A DNA stretch of 64,000 nucleotides from Kosakonia sacchari SP1. Its GTDB lineage: Bacteria > Pseudomonadota > Gammaproteobacteria > Enterobacterales > Enterobacteriaceae. Below, piece by piece: positions 46,535 to 56,201 of the stretch (the first letter of the stretch is position 1; every line of letters begins with the position of its first letter). The notes beneath the pieces are model-generated. The model made no database searches, was not told the origin of the DNA, and worked only from the letters and a program-made list of their open reading frames with translations. Where the stretch lies: assembly GCF_000300455.3 (NCBI RefSeq), contig NZ_CP007215.2, positions 682,001-746,000 on the forward strand, written 5' to 3'. Position numbers and translations under genes: made by a program.

Positions 46535-49500
46535 ATGGACATATCTCCCAATAATAGCTTTTTAGACAGTGCATCAGTGGCGAAAGAATGTACAGCGCTT
46601 CCTGCGTCGCCGTTTCCATTGAGTTCAGATCAGCAAGCGATTTGGTTTGCACAGACACTCAATCCTGAATTAACAAATTACAATATAGGGAGCGTGATGA
46701 TCATTGATGGCAATATCGTTCCCGATATCATGGTTAAAGCGTTTGATTCCGTCATTAAGCGGCATGATGCATTTCGTTTGCGGATAGTTGCCGGTACGTC
46801 TCCAGCACAATATTTTGATTCTTCCGCGTTGCCATTAATGGAATTTAAGGATTTTTCGGCAACGGATAACCCAATAAATGAAGCTGAACAATACGTGAAG
46901 TTAAACTTTACTCAGCCATTTAATTTGGCTGAAAGGTTATGGCGCAGCGCATTAATCTACGCCGGTAATAATCGCTGGTATTGGCAACTGTGCTGCCATC
47001 ATATTATCGCCGACGGAACGAGTCTGAGCCTGCTTAACGCAGAGTTGAGCGAAAATTACAGTCGTCTTATTCGTGGGGAGAAATTATCTGCAGGCGCTGC
47101 GTTATCGTATGCCGATTTTGTTGCCAGTGATGCGGCTTATCTGAGTGCGAAGCAGTGCATCAAAGACCTGGCTTTTTGGCTTGAGCGATATACGACATTG
47201 CCGCCGCCATTATTCCCTCCGTTGGCGACAACCCGGACGCCGGCATCATATCTGCCTGAGCCCGTGACCTGGATGCTTGAGGAAAATCTTTTTCAGCGTA
47301 TTGAACAGGTGGCTTCTTTATATGGGTTGTCGGTATTGCATTTTATGTATGCCCTTTTTTCCTGTTATTTTAAAAGAATAAAAAACATTGATGATATTTG
47401 TTTCGGCATACCACTCCATAATCGAAGAAATGCACAACAAAAAGCGGCGGTGGGAATGTATGCTTCGGTTATCCCGGTTCGCATTAGATTAACGGATGAA
47501 GATTCCTTTTCTGATGTGATGCAAAAAGCTGCCGATGAATTACGTATTTGCTACAAACACCAGCGGTTACCCATTACGGAAATCAACCGGAGAATAAAAA
47601 AACAGCAAAATACCGGCAGAGCCAATTTATTTGATATGTCGCTATCCTATGAACCTTACGACGTGAACATTCATCTGGAAGGTGCGACAATTCATACCAT
47701 CGAACCTCATCACCGGGCACAATATCCTTTAGCGATAACGATTAATCAGTACGCCATCACCAGCAATAATAAACAGAGCCACTCGGTTTGTGTTGAATTT
47801 AATTATTCCCTCGACTATTTCACACCTGAAGATATTCAGATTATGCAATCTCGCCTTGCTGTATTACTGGAAGGCGTACTGCAGAATAGTGATACGCCAG
47901 TGTCTCAGTTACCGATTTTATCGACACATGAACGCCAGCAACTGCTACAGCCTGCTCTCGCTATAGAAAGTGACGCTTCTGACCTATTAATCCATGAAAT
48001 GTTTGAAGCACAAGCCCGTCGCTCGCCACAGGCTGTCGCTGCCGTTTTCGAGGGGAGTTCATTAACCTATGACGCGCTGAACCGCCGGGCAAATACGTTG
48101 GCCCATCAGCTCATCAGAATGGGTGTACGTCCGAATGACCGCGTGGCTATTTGCCTGGAACGTGGCCTGGATATGGTGATCGGCATCCTCGGTATCCTCA
48201 AGGCGGGCGGGGGCTATGTTCCTTTGGATCCGGTCTATCCGGGCGAACGGCTCAATTACATGCTGGAAGATTCCGCCCCCACCGCACTGGTAACCCATTC
48301 TGCTCTTGCGCAGGTACTGAACAGCGCTATTCCTACCGTGTTAATGGATGCGCCGTTTCCAGCCGTTGCTGATGAAGATGATGAGAACAACCCTGAGCCA
48401 TTATCTCTCGGCCTGGCGGCGCACCATCTGGCTTACGTTATTTATACGTCCGGCTCCACAGGCCAGCCGAAAGGCGTGATGGTTGAACACCGGAATATCA
48501 CCCGACTTTTAACCGTCTGCCAGCCTGCTTTTAGCTTTAATAGCAACGATGCCTGGTCGCTATGCCACTCTTTTGCTTTTGATTTTTCCGTCTGGGAGTT
48601 ATTCGGCGCGTTATGTTCGGGTGGACGGTTGATTATTGTATCAACCGCATGCGCCCGTTCACCCCAAACGCTTTATGCGCTGCTGTGCAGCGAACAGGTT
48701 ACGGTGCTCAACCAAACCCCCAGCGCATTCCGCCAGTTGATTGCTGCCCAGGACTCAACTCCACATACCCTGCGTTGCATTATCTTTGGCGGCGAAGCGC
48801 TTGAAATGCGCTCTCTGGTGCCGTGGATTAACAACGCATCAAACCGTAATACGCGTCTTATCAATATGTATGGCATCACGGAAATCACCGTGCATGCCAC
48901 CTGGTATGAAATAGCGCCTTCAGATATCACCTCGCATGGCGCCAGTTTAATTGGCGGTCCGCTCGCCGATCTGCGGATCTACATTCTGGACAGTCACCGC
49001 CAGTTGGTGCCGTTTGGTGTGACCGGTGAACTCTATGTCGCTGGCAACGGCGTGGCACGTGGTTACCTGAACCGTCCGGAACTGACGGCAGAGCGTTTTC
49101 TGCCGGATCCGTTCACACCCGGCCAGCGGATGTACCGGACCGGCGACCTCGGGCGCTGGCTGCCGGACGGCAACATTGAGTTTCTCGGGCGCAATGATTT
49201 CCAGGTCAAGCTGCGCGGGTTCCGCATTGAGCCGGGGGAAATCGAGGCCTGCCTGACGCAATGTGACGGCGTGCGCGACGCGGTGGTGATGGTGCGGGAG
49301 GACACGCCGGGTGATAAGCGGCTGGTCGCGTATCTTCTGGCACAGCCCGGTCACATGCCGGAGCCTGCCCGGCTGCGCCAGCAACTGGCGCAGTCACTGG
49401 CGGAGTACATGCTGCCCGCCGCGTTCGTCACGCTGGAGAGCTTCCCGCTCACGCCGAACGGCAAGCTGGACAGGCAGGCGCTGCCCGCCCCGGATCGCAC

Positions 49501-52500
49501 GGCGGCGGTGACCCGGGGGGATGAGGCCCCGGCAGGTGAGGTGGAAACCGCGCTGGCTGCCGTCTGGTGTGAGCTGCTGGGGCTGTCGCAGGTCGGGCGG
49601 CAGGACAACTTTTTTGAGCTTGGTGGTCATTCGCTGATGGTGGTCAGCCTGCTGGAGCGGCTGCGCGGGCAGGGGATGACGCTGGATATCCGCGGGGCAT
49701 TCTCCGCCCCGGTGCTGGCTGACATGGCCCGGCGCATCACCCTCCTGGAGGCGGATACGCCGGTGCCGCCGCCACGCATCCCGGTGCACTGTCAGGCCAT
49801 CACGCCCGGCATGCTGCCGCTGGTCAGTCTGTCGCAGGCGGAGACTGATGCGGTGGTGGGCACGGTGGAGGGCGGTGCAGCGAACGTGCAGGACATCTAC
49901 CCGCTGTCACCGCTGCAGGAGGGGATTCTGTTTCACCATCTGCTGCAGGCGCAGGGGGATGCCTACCTGCTCAGCAGCCTGCTGGCCTTTGACACCCGCG
50001 CGCAGCTGGAGGCATTCCTGGCGGCGCTGCAGCAGGTGATTGACCGCCACGACATCCTGCGCAGCGCGGTGTGCTGGCAGGGCGTGTCCCGCCCGGTGCA
50101 GGTGGTCCGGCGTCGGGCTGTTCTGCCGGTGACGGCGTTTGTGCCGCAGGGCGGGCAGGATGTCGCCGCACAGCTGCGGGCGCAGGCCAGCCAGCCGCGG
50201 CGCATGGACGTCAGCCGCGCCCCGCTGTTCAGCGCGCAGACGGTGCACGACCCGGCACAGCAGCAGTGGCTGCTGGCGCTTGAGTTTCATCATCTGGTCT
50301 GCGACCACATCTCGATGGCGCTGGTCTGCGATGAAATCACGCAGATTCTGGACGGCAACAGCGCGGCGCTGGCGGCGCCGGTGCCCTACCGCAACTTTAT
50401 CGCCCGCACGCTGCGGGTGCCACAGAGTGAGCATGAGGCGTGGTTCCGCGCCCGGCTGGCGGATATCAGCACCCCGACCGCACCGTATGACATTACTGAC
50501 ACGCGGGAAAGCGGCGGGGCATGCGGGGAAGCCCGGCAGGCGCTGGATACCACGCTGGCGGGGCACATCCGCGCGCAGGCGCGGCGGCTGGGCGTCAGCC
50601 CCGGGGTGCTGTTCCACACGGCGCTGGCCCGCCTGCTGGCGCAGCTGTGCGGCCGGGATGACGTGGTGTTCGGCACCGTGCTGATGGGGCGTCTGCAGGC
50701 CGGTGACAGCGGTGAATCCGGCCCCGGCATGTTCATCAACACGCTGCCGCTGCGGGTGTCGCTGGCCGGGCAGAGCGTGGAGGAAGCGGTCATGGCGACG
50801 CGGGATGCGCTGGCGGCGCTGCTTGAGCATGAACAGGCGCCGCTGGCGCTGGCGCTGCGCTGCAGCGGGGTGCCGCAGCCGCAGCCGCTGTTCAGCACGC
50901 TGCTGAATTACCGCCACAGCCCGGCGCGCAGCAATCTTGTGCGTGAAGGCATCCGGCTGCTGGAGGCGCAGGAGCGGACCCACTACCCGATAGCGTTCTC
51001 GGTGGATGACACCGGGGAGGGGTTCATCCTGACGGCGCAGACAGCGGGGGGCATCGACCCGCAGCGCCAGCTGGGTTATCTGCTGACCACGCTGGCGTCG
51101 CTGAGCGCGGCGCTGGCGCATGAGCCGCAGCGCCCGGTACTGAACCTCCCCGTGCTGCCTGAAGGGGAGCGGCAGCAGCTGCTGGTGACGTTTAACGCCA
51201 CGCGGGCGGCGCTTCCGGCTGAGGGGCTGATACACCGCCTGTTTGAGGCGCAGGTGGCGCGCACCCCGGAGGCGGAGGCGGTGGTCTGCGGGGATATCAC
51301 GCTCAGTTACGCTGCACTGAACCGCCGGGCCAACCGGCTGGCGCACCGGCTGCTGGCGCAGGGCGTGCGCCCGGACGAGCGGGTGGCGGTGTGCCTGCCG
51401 CGCAGCGCGGATGTGCTGGTGGCGATACTGGGCGTTCTGAAAGCGGGCGGTGCGTATGTGCCGCTGGACCCGGCGTACCCGGCGGGACGGCTGGATTATA
51501 TGCTGGCGGATGCCGCGCCGGTGGCGCTGGTGACGCAGCGTGGGCTGGCGCAGACGCTGAATGCCACGCTGCCGGTGGTGCTGACGGATGCGGAGCCGGA
51601 GGAGGGGGTGGCGGAACACAACCCGGAGCCGCAGGGACTGACGCCGCAGCATCTGGCGTATGTGATTTACACCTCGGGCTCCACCGGAAAACCCAGGGGG
51701 GTGATGGTTGAGCACTGCAATGTGATTAACTTGTACGCCGCCTTGCAGCTCCAGTTGGATCTACCGCAAGCGTCACGTATCACTATGAATGCCAGTATGG
51801 TGTTCGATGCGTCAGTGCAGTGCTGGTTGCAATTATTGTCGGGACATACGGTTGTTGTCGTGCCCGAAGAGGTGCGCAAAGAGGGGCCGGCCTTTTTAGA
51901 TTTTCTGCGTCGACAGCGTATCGACATTGCTGATTGTACCCCGCTTCAACTGCAAGGGCTGCTTGACGCAGGTTTACACGATGGCATTGGAGAGTATCCC
52001 AATACGGTCATTGTTGGTGGCGATGCGATCCCTTTATCGGCATGGTCGGCAATGCAAAGCATTGAGCAGATCCGTTTTGTGAATGCCTATGGTCCGACGG
52101 AGTGCACCGTCAATGCCAGCATGTGCATGATTGATAAAACATTGGCGACGCCGAGTATCGGAAAACCGCTCGCCAACACACAGATCTTTTTGCTGGATAA
52201 GCACGGCCTGCCGGTACCGCTGGGGATCTGCGGCGAGCTTTATATCGCTGGTAACGGCGTGGCGCGCGGTTACCTGAACCGCCCGGAACTGACGGCTGAG
52301 CGTTTCCTGCCGGCCCCCTTCACGTCCGGCCAGCGGATGTACAGAACCGGTGACCTGGGTCGCTGGCTGCCGGACGGCAACATTGAGTTTCTCGGGCGCA
52401 ATGATTTTCAGGTCAAACTGCGCGGCTTCCGCATCGAGCTCGGGGAAATCGAGGTCTGCCTGACGGCGTGCGCTGGCGTACGTGATGCGGTGGTGATTGC

Positions 52501-54595
52501 ACGGGAAGATGCGCCGGGCGACAGACGGCTGGTTGCCTACCTGCTGGCAGAACCCGGTCACACGCCGGAGCCTGCAAAGCTTCGTCAGCAGCTGGCACAG
52601 TCGCTGGCGGAGTACATGCTGCCCGCTGCGTTTGTCACGCTGGAAAGCTTCCCGCTCACCCCGAACGGCAAGCTGGACAGGCAGGCGCTGCCCGCGCCGG
52701 ATCGTGCTGCGCTGGTCACCCGAGGGGATGAGGCCCCGGTGGGTGAGGTGGAAAACGCGCTGGCCGCTATCTGGTGCGACCTGCTGGGGCTGTCGCAGGT
52801 CGGGCGGCACGACAACTTTTTTGAACTCGGCGGCCACTCTTTACTGGCGGTTCAGCTGTTAAACCGCATGGCAAAAGCAGGACTCGCTATCTCGCTGGCG
52901 ACACTCTTTGCTAATCCATCCCTGGCGCAGCTTGCTGGCGTCATTCAGGACAGGGAAAAGTCACTCGCTTCACCTTTTGTCGATAATCCCGTTGTGCTAC
53001 GGGGCGAAGGTGCGCAGCCGCCGCTTTTTCTGGTGCACGAGCCTTCCGGCGATCCGCTGGTCTATTCGCCTCTGGCGACGATGTTGCGAATTGATCGCCC
53101 CGTCTATGCACTTTCAGCACTTGGTCTGCATACCGCAGAGAATCCGCCGACATCGCTGGAAGCACTGGCCGCCTGTCATGTTGAAGCCATCCGTCGCGTA
53201 CAGCCACATGGACCTTACCATCTTGCTGGCTGGTCTTTGGGGGGCGTTATCAGTTATGAAATAGCGGTGCAGTTGCAGCGAAGCGGGGAAGAGATCGCCT
53301 TTATCGGCATGATTGATAGCTATCATCCGGCTGCGCATCAAACGCGTGGTTTCAGCACGAGCAGCGAGCAGGCCCTGCGCGACGATATGATCGTCAATTT
53401 CTTATCCATGCATGTACCGGAGAGCGAAAGGTCGATACTGGCACAGCTGCAAACTCCCATTGATATGCAAGCCGTTTTTGATCTTTGTAGCGAACATAAC
53501 TGGTTGCCGAAGGATATTCGCTATGAGGATCTATGGCTACGAATGGAAACGGTGTTGTACCTCAGGCCGCTGGGGTTACGGTATCAGCCGACTCCTGCGG
53601 ATCTCACCATCAATCTTTATACGGCAAACCCGGATGAAAGCGACGATATCTGGCGTGGCTGGCATGGCACAGTAAGCAGCGACTCGTCGCTACATATTGT
53701 TGGTGGAACGCATTTATCGATTATGCAACCGCCGTTCCTGGCACAACTGGCGAGGCAAATGACGGCAGATCTGCTTCCCCGATCTTCCTCTCACCCGGTG
53801 GTTGTTATGCAGGAAGGGGCAGATTGCGAAATGCCACTATTTTGCATCCCAGGCGCTGGTGCATCCGCATTCAGTTTTCTCGAACTTGTGGGGCTCTTGC
53901 CTGCAAAACTTCCTGTTTATGCGCTACAGGCACGCGGGCTCACCAATGTAAAAACAATGCCGCATCTGACAATTGAAGAAACGGCTCGTGATTACATCTG
54001 CGCGATGCGCGAACGGCAGCCTTCTGGGCCATATCGCCTTATTGGGCACTCCTTTGGCGGCTGGATAGCCTTTGAAATTGCGCTGCAATTACAGGCGCAA
54101 GGGGAGACGGTTGCCAGTCTGATTATCATTGATAGCCGCTCACCCGGCATTAAACCGCCGGTCAGCCACCTTGGGGCAGTGATGAAATTAATCAGTATTT
54201 ATAATTTGATGCTGAACCGGGAACTGCCCATTACAGAGGACGCGCTATTGGGAATGGAGCCAGACCAGCGGCTTATCTGTTTGCACCAACTTTTGATTGA
54301 GGCGGGGGTTTACACCCGTAACACGCCGCTTTCGTTGCTGGCCGGGGTTTTCCATGTGTTGTACGCAAATCTCAATACGTCCTATATTCCCCGCGAGCGT
54401 TACCTGGGGGTGTTGCATAGCATTAATGCACAAGAAGCGAATGGCGCAGAGCGGGAACAACGCGAAGCGGTTTGGGGTGAATACGCGACACAATTTACCA
54501 CTCTGCTGAGCCCGGGAAATCATATGACTATGCTGACCGCGCCGTATGCGGGCGTGCTGGCCGATCATATAATGACCGTAATGAGTAAGCCTTAG
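46535..54595 (+). CDS. Two-module nonribosomal peptide synthetase, C-A-T-C-A-T-TE-TE
   Basis: The 2686-residue protein starts at ATG 46535 after AGGTTGGA. Domains, by residue: condensation C1 1-450 (HHIIADG at 155-161); adenylation A1 485-990 (YTSGSTGQPKG near 637); carrier T1 with Ser1033 (LGGHSL); condensation C2 about 1090-1530 (HHLVCDH at 1252, Gly replaced by His); adenylation A2 1555-2050 (YTSGSTGKPRG at 1712); carrier T2 with Ser2102; thioesterase TE1 with GWSLGG (Ser2234); thioesterase TE2 with GHSFGG (Ser2506). The A1 pocket residues read D-F-W-N-I-G-M-V-H, the threonine code. A2 reads D-A-Q-D-I-G-A-V-N, nearest to glutamine-type codes. A C domain at the start suggests an acyl starter. 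Likely product: an acylated or cyclised Thr-X dipeptide. Confidence 0.93.
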   Translation: MDISPNNSFLDSASVAKECTALPASPFPLSSDQQAIWFAQTLNPELTNYNIGSVMIIDGNIVPDIMVKAFDSVIKRHDAFRLRIVAGTSPAQYFDSSALPLMEFKDFSATDNPINEAEQYVKLNFTQPFNLAERLWRSALIYAGNNRWYWQLCCHHIIADGTSLSLLNAELSENYSRLIRGEKLSAGAALSYADFVASDAAYLSAKQCIKDLAFWLERYTTLPPPLFPPLATTRTPASYLPEPVTWMLEENLFQRIEQVASLYGLSVLHFMYALFSCYFKRIKNIDDICFGIPLHNRRNAQQKAAVGMYASVIPVRIRLTDEDSFSDVMQKAADELRICYKHQRLPITEINRRIKKQQNTGRANLFDMSLSYEPYDVNIHLEGATIHTIEPHHRAQYPLAITINQYAITSNNKQSHSVCVEFNYSLDYFTPEDIQIMQSRLAVLLEGVLQNSDTPVSQLPILSTHERQQLLQPALAIESDASDLLIHEMFEAQARRSPQAVAAVFEGSSLTYDALNRRANTLAHQLIRMGVRPNDRVAICLERGLDMVIGILGILKAGGGYVPLDPVYPGERLNYMLEDSAPTALVTHSALAQVLNSAIPTVLMDAPFPAVADEDDENNPEPLSLGLAAHHLAYVIYTSGSTGQPKGVMVEHRNITRLLTVCQPAFSFNSNDAWSLCHSFAFDFSVWELFGALCSGGRLIIVSTACARSPQTLYALLCSEQVTVLNQTPSAFRQLIAAQDSTPHTLRCIIFGGEALEMRSLVPWINNASNRNTRLINMYGITEITVHATWYEIAPSDITSHGASLIGGPLADLRIYILDSHRQLVPFGVTGELYVAGNGVARGYLNRPELTAERFLPDPFTPGQRMYRTGDLGRWLPDGNIEFLGRNDFQVKLRGFRIEPGEIEACLTQCDGVRDAVVMVREDTPGDKRLVAYLLAQPGHMPEPARLRQQLAQSLAEYMLPAAFVTLESFPLTPNGKLDRQALPAPDRTAAVTRGDEAPAGEVETALAAVWCELLGLSQVGRQDNFFELGGHSLMVVSLLERLRGQGMTLDIRGAFSAPVLADMARRITLLEADTPVPPPRIPVHCQAITPGMLPLVSLSQAETDAVVGTVEGGAANVQDIYPLSPLQEGILFHHLLQAQGDAYLLSSLLAFDTRAQLEAFLAALQQVIDRHDILRSAVCWQGVSRPVQVVRRRAVLPVTAFVPQGGQDVAAQLRAQASQPRRMDVSRAPLFSAQTVHDPAQQQWLLALEFHHLVCDHISMALVCDEITQILDGNSAALAAPVPYRNFIARTLRVPQSEHEAWFRARLADISTPTAPYDITDTRESGGACGEARQALDTTLAGHIRAQARRLGVSPGVLFHTALARLLAQLCGRDDVVFGTVLMGRLQAGDSGESGPGMFINTLPLRVSLAGQSVEEAVMATRDALAALLEHEQAPLALALRCSGVPQPQPLFSTLLNYRHSPARSNLVREGIRLLEAQERTHYPIAFSVDDTGEGFILTAQTAGGIDPQRQLGYLLTTLASLSAALAHEPQRPVLNLPVLPEGERQQLLVTFNATRAALPAEGLIHRLFEAQVARTPEAEAVVCGDITLSYAALNRRANRLAHRLLAQGVRPDERVAVCLPRSADVLVAILGVLKAGGAYVPLDPAYPAGRLDYMLADAAPVALVTQRGLAQTLNATLPVVLTDAEPEEGVAEHNPEPQGLTPQHLAYVIYTSGSTGKPRGVMVEHCNVINLYAALQLQLDLPQASRITMNASMVFDASVQCWLQLLSGHTVVVVPEEVRKEGPAFLDFLRRQRIDIADCTPLQLQGLLDAGLHDGIGEYPNTVIVGGDAIPLSAWSAMQSIEQIRFVNAYGPTECTVNASMCMIDKTLATPSIGKPLANTQIFLLDKHGLPVPLGICGELYIAGNGVARGYLNRPELTAERFLPAPFTSGQRMYRTGDLGRWLPDGNIEFLGRNDFQVKLRGFRIELGEIEVCLTACAGVRDAVVIAREDAPGDRRLVAYLLAEPGHTPEPAKLRQQLAQSLAEYMLPAAFVTLESFPLTPNGKLDRQALPAPDRAALVTRGDEAPVGEVENALAAIWCDLLGLSQVGRHDNFFELGGHSLLAVQLLNRMAKAGLAISLATLFANPSLAQLAGVIQDREKSLASPFVDNPVVLRGEGAQPPLFLVHEPSGDPLVYSPLATMLRIDRPVYALSALGLHTAENPPTSLEALAACHVEAIRRVQPHGPYHLAGWSLGGVISYEIAVQLQRSGEEIAFIGMIDSYHPAAHQTRGFSTSSEQALRDDMIVNFLSMHVPESERSILAQLQTPIDMQAVFDLCSEHNWLPKDIRYEDLWLRMETVLYLRPLGLRYQPTPADLTINLYTANPDESDDIWRGWHGTVSSDSSLHIVGGTHLSIMQPPFLAQLARQMTADLLPRSSSHPVVVMQEGADCEMPLFCIPGAGASAFSFLELVGLLPAKLPVYALQARGLTNVKTMPHLTIEETARDYICAMRERQPSGPYRLIGHSFGGWIAFEIALQLQAQGETVASLIIIDSRSPGIKPPVSHLGAVMKLISIYNLMLNRELPITEDALLGMEPDQRLICLHQLLIEAGVYTRNTPLSLLAGVFHVLYANLNTSYIPRERYLGVLHSINAQEANGAEREQREAVWGEYATQFTTLLSPGNHMTMLTAPYAGVLADHIMTVMSKP
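49030..49635 (+). repeat. Direct repeat copy 1, end of A1 to T1 in the NRPS
   Basis: About 600 bases covering the C-terminal part of A1 and the carrier domain. It recurs 3207 bases downstream with long identical stretches, for example around the codons for LPDGNIEFLGRNDFQVKLRG. Confidence 0.85.
52237..52842 (+). repeat. Direct repeat copy 2, end of A2 to T2 in the NRPS
   Basis: Second copy at an offset of 3207 bases. The upstream flank (51716-52236, the A2 specificity core) is clearly different in sequence and AT-richer, so the identity starts abruptly after the core. Confidence 0.85.
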
Positions 54596-54623
54596 CCGAA
54601 CCCGTTTTTGGTATCAAACCTAA

Positions 54624-54648
54624 ACCACTTCTGACGAGGTGGTTTTTT
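54624..54648 (+). terminator. Intrinsic terminator after the NRPS
   Basis: ACCACTT (54624-54630) and AGGTGGT (54637-54643) form a 7-bp stem with one wobble, followed by TTTTT. Confidence 0.85.
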
Positions 54649-54756
54649 ATTTGTGCCTATAAAAGCACAGATCAGAGCAGCCTCCTGCTTCCGGTTATAT
54701 TTGCACGCTGGTAAAGTGATTCGCGGGTAACGATGAGGGAACAGAGGCAGATAAAG

Positions 54757-55389
54757 ATGAGCGGGCGTATCGACTATCAGATTGAAAAATATAGTTTCAC
54801 CGCCGTTGATGAAAAGCCGCGTCTGGCGCGCCAGTGGGCCGATGTCATGGACGAGTGCCGCCAGACGCAGGCCGGGGCGCAGGAGCGTTTACGCATTGCA
54901 TTGTTGAATGTGGATTACGTTACCAGCCTGGAGCTGCCTTTTCGATTGTTGCTGGTTCGTGCGCCGCAGCTTATCGACAGCCTGCGCGATGAGTTGCAAA
55001 TCAGCCGTAAACCCGCCGTTATCAGCGGCAGCCGCTGGGGGTGTACTTACAGTCTGAAAAGCGATTTAAGCACTATTCCGGATGCCTTTAGCTATCGCTT
55101 TTCCAATCGTATCCGTCGCCTTGATCCCACCAACGTTACGGCGGCACCGTACCAGCAAATCGCTAAAGAGGTTAAAGCCCCGCGCGAACGCCTGAAGCTG
55201 GCGCTGGAGAAGGGGCTCCAGGTCACGGCGCTTGATGCGTTATTCTGGTTTGGCATTCAGCGGCTTGCCGCAGATGTGGCGAGGCTCAGAAAGAAAGGGA
55301 TGCGGATCAGCACCGCAGAAACGGATGCATTCGATAGCCTGACGGGCACAACGCGGCGGGTACCGTATTATCAACTTGAACCGCGTTAA
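54757..55389 (+). CDS. Hypothetical protein with two winged-helix-like segments
   Basis: Not firmly recognised, 210 residues from ATG 54757 (an in-frame ATG at 54733 would add eight residues). Two stretches are alike: ERLRIALLNVDYVTSLELPF... (about 41-90) and ERLKLALEKGLQVTALDALF..., the latter followed by WFGIQRLAADVARLRKKGM and a final TRRVPYYQLEPR. The second resembles the winged helix (HTH_39 type) found in phage and plasmid regulators, so a DNA-binding role is plausible. It lies between the NRPS terminator and the T6SS operon in the same direction, about 280 bases before tssB. It could regulate either neighbour, or be unrelated. Confidence 0.6.
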   Translation: MSGRIDYQIEKYSFTAVDEKPRLARQWADVMDECRQTQAGAQERLRIALLNVDYVTSLELPFRLLLVRAPQLIDSLRDELQISRKPAVISGSRWGCTYSLKSDLSTIPDAFSYRFSNRIRRLDPTNVTAAPYQQIAKEVKAPRERLKLALEKGLQVTALDALFWFGIQRLAADVARLRKKGMRISTAETDAFDSLTGTTRRVPYYQLEPR

Positions 55390-55665
55390 AGAAGCTTTAG
55401 CGATATATTTAAATTCATTCAGGAATGCTTCCTGAAAATATAACGCGGCTCTATTACCGGTAATAATATTATCTGGAAAATACAGCGCGCTAATTAACTC
55501 ATCAATTAATAATCTCGCCCATTAATAATTAATTAAAACCCTTTATTTATTCCTAATCTTTAGTGTTTGCTGTAAAAAAATGAACCGTTTTGGTTTATTG
55601 TTTCCGTGTTGTGCGCAGGGGAAATTACGCGCAAATATCACAGAGCAATAAACAGAGAGGGAACG

Positions 55666-56163
55666 ATGAGCGATAGCTTCCAGCGGGAGATACCGAAAGC
55701 ACGTATCAACCTGAAACTCGACCTGCATACGGGCGGAGCACAGAAAAAAACAGAATTACCTTTGAAATTACTGGTTGCGGGTGATTTTAGTAACGGCAAG
55801 GAAACTGCATCTTTAAGCGAACGCGTTAAGGTCAATATTAATAAGAATAACTTTAATAGTGTTCTTTCTGATTATTCCCCAAAAGTTAACCTTGTGGTTG
55901 AAAATACACTGGCGGGTAATGGTAGCGAAGAGAATATCAGCTTGACGTTCCGCGATATGAAAGATTTCACACCAGAAGAGGTCGCCCGCCAAATTCCCCA
56001 GCTCAAAGCTATGCTGGCAATGCGTAATCTGCTTCGCGATCTGAAAGCGAACTTACTCGATAATCAGACTTTCCGAAAGGAATTAGAAAAAATTCTTCTT
56101 AACCCCTCTCTCAGCGCAGAACTGCGTGATGAGCTATCCTCCCTTGCGCCCAAACAGCCATGA
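55666..56163 (+). CDS. tssB: Type VI secretion sheath small subunit
   Basis: The 165-residue protein is TssB/VipA, which forms the contractile sheath with TssC. It shows IPKARINLKLDL, LPLKLLVAGDFS, and FRDMKDFTPEEVARQIPQL. The ATG at 55666 follows GAGAGGGAACG; the frame reaches 55606 but without a better start. It begins the T6SS operon tssB-tssC-tssK-tssL-tagL-like-hcp-tssH. About 275 AT-rich bases upstream probably hold the operon promoter. Confidence 0.96.
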   Translation: MSDSFQREIPKARINLKLDLHTGGAQKKTELPLKLLVAGDFSNGKETASLSERVKVNINKNNFNSVLSDYSPKVNLVVENTLAGNGSEENISLTFRDMKDFTPEEVARQIPQLKAMLAMRNLLRDLKANLLDNQTFRKELEKILLNPSLSAELRDELSSLAPKQP

Positions 56164-56201
56164 ATGCTGGCGAAGTTTTAACAGATGAATAAGGAATGTT
56201 G

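Noticed and set aside
49907-51715. 602-codon open frame on the minus strand inside the NRPS
   Set aside because: It lies opposite the GC-rich part of the synthetase, where stop codons are rare in other frames. The translation is Arg/Gln/His-rich with no protein-like pattern, while the plus strand has clear NRPS motifs.
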